From Hofstenia miamia (lineage: Eukaryota; Xenacoelomorpha; Acoela; Hofsteniidae): 64,000 nucleotides of DNA. A program made the translations under genes and the position numbers. Positions 58,481-64,000 of the stretch are shown here, piece by piece (the stretch's first letter is position 1; every line of letters starts with the position of its first letter). Where the stretch lies: assembly GCA_900660155.1 (NCBI GenBank), contig CABFPE010000423.1, positions 113,178 through 177,177 of the forward strand, written 5' to 3'. The notes under the pieces were generated by a model that saw nothing but the letters and a program-made list of their open reading frames with translations, ran no database searches and was not told where the DNA came from.

Positions 58481-58951
58481 TGTAGCATCATCCAACATAA
58501 ATCAAAAATAAGCTGCAAAACATCAAGCAGAATGCAAATAAGATCAAGGAAATGATGATTAGAAATATTTTATTTAGATCAATTAGAATAATTTAGATTT
58601 ATTTGTATTATGCAACCAAGAAATAATATGTATCAAAAAAGAGAGATTAGTATCAGTTGATAAAAATACTTTTGACAAAATGAGGGGGCGAAATCACTTC
58701 CATTATTTTTAGCCACCATCTTGGCAGAAGTTTAAATTTGAATCAACAGGTACTTTTCTGAATTTACTATAAATAGATTAAAAACATTGTAAGAGTTGAT
58801 AAAGAATTTTACTTGGAATTCTTATTTTGTTTCATATTAATGGTTTGATTATTTAATATGATGTTGAGCTAATTAAGTGGTGTTTAGTAGTGGTCTGGAT
58901 ACATCACAGGGAATGATTCTAGAGTCTCTGTGCCAGATCATGAAAGTGCAC
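58481..58951 (+). repeat. 3' LTR of B1, truncated
   Basis: It starts TGTAGCATCATCCAAC and follows the 48943 LTR for about 470 bases to ..GAAAGTGCAC, then passes abruptly into the inverted B4 ORF3 sequence. The second half of the LTR is missing. Confidence 0.85.
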
Positions 58952-61087
58952 ATAGGGAGTTATTGTACCCTCAATGTACACTCTTTCATGATTTTCATTC
59001 CTCAGCATTATCTCTTTCAATTTTTCATACTGTTGTTTTTCAACTATCTTCACTGCTATTTCCTTTGGTTTTGTGACTCTAACCTCCTTTGGCAATATCA
59101 TTGGTATCAAGATTGTTTCTGGTGGTGTACATATCAAGATTTTTGTTTCTATTTATCTTTCAATTTCTCTGTATGACCCTGTGGTTGTTGGAGCTGTTGC
59201 TAATTCAATTGTTGTGGGATAATTCATTTTCCCATCTCTGATCATATCCCAGAAAGCTTGGGTTAGTCCTTTCTTACGCATCTTCAGTCATATGTTTTTT
59301 TTCATTTCTATTTTCAATGTGATACACTCAACATCCATGGCTAGCTGGTCTTATGGCTTTAGGAGTTCTTTGAACTCTGTTTTGGTGAGCACCTCTGTGA
59401 ACATAAGTTTCATTGTTGCTACTGTTTGCTCTTCTTTAACTTTTTGGTAGTTTCTTGCCTTAATTTACTGACTTTCTGTCATTACTTTAATGTCTACTAG
59501 AAATCATTCATCCTCTGTGTCTATCCATTCTATTGTTCTAGCCAGACTTCTCCTCCCCATTTTTCAATGTTGATTCTGTTGATTGTTTCTTGTGTTTTTG
59601 GCAATAGTAGTACTTGCATTGACATTAACAATTCTTCCTCATCTGAGATTTCTCTTTGAGAATTTATAACCATTTCACATACTTTTCATCATTTCAGCAC
59701 TTTTTATTTTAGTGAATGTACATTGTGGACTGTCCCTTTCATATCTTTCCATTGTTTGCTGCACCTTTTTTTCTGTTATCATTTTTCTTATGTCTTCCAT
59801 GCTTGCTAGTTTCCACTTGTTTCTCTAGCTGTCTTAAATGTGTTTTGGATGTGGCACCCCACATATATTTCTTCATAGGCTCCTTGAATATTGAAAGTTT
59901 GCTTGGACATATTCCAGTTTTGTTCTCAATTTCCACTATTGATATCTTTCCCAAGGGGCTCCTATTCACTATTATCCTGCTGATTGCTTTTGCTATTAAC
60001 ACCATTGGCTTTTGTGTTTTATAGAGATTCCATTTCCTCAATGTGTCCTTTTAAGAGCCAGTTCTTTGTTTGTGTATTGATGGGAGATAATGCTATTTCA
60101 AATCTTTTTGCTCTTGCTAGTTTTTGTCTGGTCTGCCATGATATCAGCAGCTGAATTTCTTTGTCTTCTGTTGTGAAGATTGCTAGTAGCAAAGCTATTA
60201 TTCTGTAGCATGTCTCTGGTGTGTTCTTTTCTTCAAATATCAAACATTTGAAGTCCTTTCTCTGGTTGAGTTCATATGTGCAATTCACCTCTGTTAGGGC
60301 TACTTTTGTCATTTTATGGAAATTTCTCAATTGTGCTTCTATTTTTATCACTGGCCATTCTTTTTGTTTTCTTTTGTATTTTCATGTTTTCCCAGATTTT
60401 TTTATTTGCTTCAAGTGTTCTTGATGTTGACTTAAACTGCACTTGATAAAGAGTGTATTGGCTTTCTCAACACCTTTGTTGTCCATTGTGAGTTCTACTG
60501 TCTTGACTTGCTTGTATAAATCAATCACAATGCAATATCATTGTATTGGTTGGTTCCTTTTCCATAGGAATACATTTTGTACTTGCATGCAGGTGTTGTT
60601 TGGAGGATCTCTTCCAGTGTTGATTTTGTAATGATTACAATGTTTATTTTCTGTAATTTCACCATTCTTAATGTTTGATCCAACTGTTTTTCAAGATTTT
60701 TGTTATATTCTTTTTCTCTTAATACATGTATGATTGTTAGATTATGTTTATCAATGTTGACCTCCAGGATTTCTGCTATCTGGTCAATGTACACCATGAT
60801 GCTTTGATCTGTTTCAAGAGTAAAGTCTTCATCAAATGTTATGTGCACTGTGCTATACATGTATGGCCTTTTGAGTGATTGTTCATATCCCTTGGGTAAC
60901 TAATTATGACATTCACCATGGGTCTATTGTTGGCATCTAACACTAATGGTAGGTTTCTTCCCTCTGTCTTTGCTACTTTCCTTATGTTAGCTTTTGTTTC
61001 TGGTGAAGGTTTTTCAAATGCTTTATATCTAATTTTAGTGGTTCCCATAAAGTAGGGATGCAACATTTTTCCATTGATTTTAGACAT
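58951..61087 (-). pseudogene. ORF3 of B4, N-terminal two-thirds
   Basis: The minus-strand frames 61087-60839, 60860-60525, 60351-60019, 60041-59739 and 59137-58951 are co-linear with B1 ORF3 from MSKI to ERVYIEGTITPY. Conserved blocks include ANNRPMVNVIISYP, NLTIIHVLREKEYNKNLEK, KDFKCLIFEEKNTPE and ETILIPMILP. Long coding stretches remain open despite several frameshifts. The function is unknown. Confidence 0.7.
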
Positions 61088-61727
61088 TCGTTTTTCTCTT
61101 TCTCTAGATCATATTGTTTGTTCTGATGTGGCTTCTGAGGAGAGATGTAGCTGGGTCATCCTTAACATCATTCTGCTGGTGCTTGGTTCACAATCCATTT
61201 TTTGTGAATCTGTGCTGATGGTTTCTACTGCTTCAACCTTGACCAGTTGTGGGTTCTATGGTGATACCATCAGCTTTGAATCTCTTCTGTATCATCATGG
61301 TTCTTCCCTACTTATACCTTTCCCTGTAACTCTGTCTCTCACACCACCCTTGAATCTGTGTTGTGGACCTTTGGAGGGAAAGTTGTGCTGCTGTTCACCA
61401 GTTCTCTGTGTGCCCTCATGTCAGTGTTGTAGATTCCTGGTGGAAGAGGCTTGATGTCCATTTGTCTCTCTGCCCTTAAATCAGGCTTGGGGACTACTTG
61501 GATGCCTTCTAACTCTGCATTGTCTATTAGTCAGTTCCTTTTATTGTCCCTTCTGCTCTTGAATCAACGTCTGGTTTGAGAAGTTCTTCTTATGCTCCTC
61601 CTCCTGTTGGTTGTTGAGAGTTCCTCTGGTCTCTGATTGCATCACACTCTCTTCCTCAATGGCTGGTGCATTGTTTTCTTCTATTTGCCTAAATTCAGTT
61701 AGTAAATTTAATTCCCATATTTCAGGG

Positions 61728-61943
61728 TCATATATATATATATATATATATTTTCACTGCCCTTTGAGGCAGTACTCTTTCTCCTAAGTTTCTGTTTCCA
61801 ATGTCCACTGTGAATTCTTCATCAAAGTCTTTCTCAGGTAAACTATCTAAATCATTCATATCATATACTATTTCATTAACATTAACTTGGCTTATTTTAA
61901 ATTCAACATTCTCATCTATCTTCATTTCTTCAATGTCTGCCAT
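61728..61943 (-). pseudogene. Integrase C-terminal tail of B4
   Basis: ADIEEMKIDENVEFKISQVN and DLDSLPEKDFDEEFTVDIG match the acidic tail at 54566-54710 of B1 (ADIKEMKIDENAEFKICQIN and DLDSLHKEEFDDEYTVDIG). A short TA run (about 61731-61751) follows. Confidence 0.75.
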
Positions 61944-61990
61944 TGCTCTATTGAGGTTTTGTCTAACATATTCTCATTATTCAGTAGTGT

Positions 61991-63110
61991 CTGTAACATC
62001 CTCTACCAAGTGTTGTCAATGTTTCTCTTTGCTACTTTATAGCTTTAGTGGTGTACTTGCAGGTAGGGATGTACTAATTTGCTACTGCATAACTTCCACT
62101 TTAACTTTAATTAACAATCATAACTAATCACTGTTTAGGTGACAAAACCATGTAGCATCTCATCTAATCAAGCCTGTAGCCAGACCAAATCCCCAGGGGG
62201 CACACCTATGACGTAATGATATATTGAAAGCTGATTAGTGGTGTGTTTTTAAATGTTCAAAGGGGGGACTCTTTTATATTTTTTGACACTACTGCTTAAA
62301 TTTTTCTCAGGGGGGGCACAGATTTTCCCAGGGGGGCGTGCCCCTGCCCCCCATGGCTAGAGCGTTGGTTCTAATAGTTGACAGTGGGCATCCGTCCAAG
62401 GCCAATCTCCACATCCAGTAGCACTTTCTCATTGATATAACTTATGTGTACCTTATCCTAGCTCGTGCATGCTCAAGATGCGACACTACTCGACTTAATC
62501 CCTATTTGTAAAAGTGTTTCATGTACTTGCAACCTGGCTTGTCACTAGCTGCATAACCAATATTACATGTCGCCATTACCGAAATACATTGGCTTTAATA
62601 GACTAGTTTAATATAAAGCAGCTTCCTAACCTACATTTAATAATCTTTACATGCTTGGTCACATTATTGGTCACATGATCATCATTAATTTGGATCTAAA
62701 ATAATGTACATATAAATTCCTAAGTTTCGGCTTACCAGCCGTATTTCAAGTTTGTTAAGTTTAATACATGTAGGTAAATGATCAATACTAAACGAGAATA
62801 AAAACCCCTATTCCTAACCTAAGTGCATTTTTGTGGTCTTGCACAAAGACCCTTGAATCTTTCCCATGATGAATTCAGACCACTACTAAACACAACTCGT
62901 TTAGCTTGACATCGTATTAAATATTCAAACAACAGCAGAGAAACAATATAAAAATTCCGAATGAATTTCTTTATCAATTGCTTACATTGAACTTAATCTA
63001 TTTATAGTATTTCAGAAAAGTACCTGTCGATTTTGAATTTTAAATCGTTTGTCTGCCAAGATGGCGGCTAAAAATAATGGAAACGATTTCGCCTCTTCAT
63101 TTCGACAAAA
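61991..63110 (-). repeat. Family B LTR of B4, with an insertion
   Basis: The plus strand starts TGTAACATCCTCTACCA, the complement of the LTR 3' end, and runs to GAAACGATTTCGCC, which matches the LTR region GGGGGCGAAATCACTTCC. About 200 bases (roughly 62178-62372) with runs of G (GGGGGGGCACAG, GGGGGGCGTGCCCC) interrupt the LTR and look like a separate small insertion, possibly hAT-related. The LTR keeps more CpG than B1. Confidence 0.7.
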
Positions 63111-63344
63111 ATGATGGATTTTGCTTGTTGATCTTCCCATCCAGTTATGTGGAATTTTGCTTGTTTTGTCATTTTCAAGATTGCCTCTCTCTCTGTGGTT
63201 ACTATGTTCACATACTTCAGGAACTTTGCTTCTCTGATGTTTTGCATAATGTATGCAGCATTATCGTTGTTGTGTCTATATTGTTTTTCAAACATTAAGA
63301 GTTAATATTTTGGTTTTTAATCGATTTTGAATTGAAATAATTTT

Positions 63345-63580
63345 TCAATTTACCGACAAATGCGTGATAATCGTGTTTTGTAGCATTTTAATTTGGAATG
63401 GAGAATCTTGAAGGTTGGTTACTCTGTCAAGTAAATTTTGTTTGCTCTGGCAAGCACCCAACAATTGTTTTTCAAGATATTCTTTTTGCTTTTGAGAATC
63501 AATGAGATCATTCTGTAATCTTACCACCACTTGTTCGTCATATAGATTTGTTGCAAATTTTCAACAGAAAAGATTTTCTG
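63345..63580 (-). CDS. Possible exon encoding coiled coil
   Basis: The minus strand is open from about 63580 to 63345 and encodes YDEQVVVRLQNDLIDSQKQK, then EYLEKQLLGACQSKQNLLDRV and more. The composition is heptad-rich, Glu/Lys/Gln/Leu, as in a coiled-coil protein. It does not match any of the window's transposons and sits in DNA with normal CpG content. I cannot name a gene or prove splice sites, and it could equally be a chance ORF. Confidence 0.3.
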
Positions 63581-63665
63581 AGTTTGAGAATGAGTAATAC
63601 GAGTTGAAAAATTACTGATCTAGGTAGAGTAGATTCGATATTTTAACACTAATAGTAATTTCAGG

Positions 63666-63701
63666 CATATATACATCTATATATATATATATATATATAG
63701 T
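63666..63701. repeat. (TA)n microsatellite
   Basis: A run of about 14 TA repeats. The remaining sequence to 64000 has no recognisable feature. Confidence 0.9.
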
Positions 63702-64000
63702 TATACTGACCGCCCTGGACAAAAGGGCCTTCATTTGACCACTGTGTACACCCCAATTTTGATAATGACCGCTATGTACGGAAGGTCTGAAAGGACCATA
63801 AATTATTGGTCCAAGGTCAAATTTCATGTAAATTATTGGTCTCACATGCATAAAAAGACATATCCCAATAAATATTCTTATCCCATCATGTCTACCTGTG
63901 ATCCCATGGGATACCTTTCATTTGGAAACGGAATTTTGAAAATATTATGAAGATTTTTTTGGAATCTGAGGTCCCACGTTTTTCTTTGAGGGTCCCAGAG

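Larger units (their letters stand above)
48943..58951 (+). mobile_element. Family B Gypsy LTR retrotransposon with third ORF (B1)
   Basis: The order is: 5' LTR (48943-49871), PBS, gag with coiled-coil and CCHC knuckle, protease, an RNase H fragment in an odd position, RT, a single N, integrase, a 0.6 kb spacer, a long third ORF, and a 3' LTR truncated at 58951. It is about 10 kb, the most complete element in the window, but every ORF is broken. The LTR ends are TGTAGCATCA and TGTTACA. Confidence 0.85.
58951..63298 (-). mobile_element. Family B element fragments in inverse orientation (B4)
   Basis: Read on the minus strand: an ORF3 C-terminal piece (63298-63110), a family B LTR (about 63110-61991) lacking its first 200 or so bases, the integrase C-terminal tail (61943-61728), a spacer, and ORF3 from its ATG (61087) to the VYIEG box (58951). 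Gag and most of pol are deleted between the LTR and the integrase tail. An LTR with internal sequence on both sides suggests recombination between tandem or concatemeric copies. Confidence 0.7.

Noticed and set aside
62178..62372. A defined hAT element inside the B4 LTR
   Set aside because: It is clearly an insertion, but the termini do not form clean inverted repeats and the candidate 8-bp duplication (TCTAATCA versus TCTAATAG) has two mismatches.

Overview
The window is AT-rich eukaryotic DNA, most likely from an invertebrate metazoan. The evidence is the transposon mix: a CR1/L2-type LINE with a 2A-like peptide, CsRn1-like Gypsy elements with a tRNA-Trp-type primer site, TTF/DUF4371-type hAT, mariner, and decayed copies of two transposon-associated protein families common in invertebrates. 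There are no operons, bacterial promoters or CRISPR arrays. I cannot name the phylum. The sequence is a scaffold with two 1,000-base N gaps (22629-23628, 44785-45784) and four single-N joins (5373, 6154, 6817, 53368).

Only one convincing host gene is present: a single-exon CTU2/NCS2 homologue (tRNA wobble-uridine 2-thiolation) on the minus strand at 11675-12667. Nearly everything else is mobile-element sequence in various states of decay. From left to right these are: a CXC-domain pseudogene (1.3-2.7 kb); a scrambled LINE with an esterase ORF1, a 2A-like leader and endonuclease and reverse transcriptase domains (3.7-8.1 kb); a second unknown-family pseudogene (8.3-9.4 kb); a truncated LINE tail (10.3-10.7 kb); CTU2; a mariner deletion derivative (13.3-13.8 kb); a hAT element with a mariner nested inside it (14.1-15.6 kb); a LINE with an open RT frame (16.9-18.3 kb); a LINE remnant on the minus strand (19.0-20.1 kb); a small hAT-type element containing an LTR element and gap 1 (21.7-24.7 kb); and a TTF/DUF4371 hAT transposase pseudogene (25.0-27.2 kb).

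From about 27.4 to 43 kb the sequence is almost devoid of CpG. It holds a dispersed copy of the same hAT-type MITE with a perfect 8-bp target duplication, LTR fragments, and a CsRn1-like Gypsy element in minus orientation (34.4-39.5 kb) with a recognisable PBS, PPT, gag, protease and part of RT. From 41.7 kb to the end, copies of a second Gypsy family ('family B', LTR ends TGTAGCATCA...TGTTACA) lie in alternating orientation: minus 41.7-48.8, plus 48.9-59.0, minus 59.0-63.3. A younger-looking, CpG-containing LTR copy and gap 2 lie inside the first of these.

The most interesting observation is a roughly 1,000-codon third ORF downstream of integrase in family B. Its C-terminal region is clearly homologous to the sequence at the 3' end of the CsRn1-like family, although the two families have different LTRs and primer sites. 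It has no visible signal peptide or transmembrane segment, so it does not look like an envelope. It carries weak GxN and DxxH motifs in the order expected of an SGNH/GDSL hydrolase.
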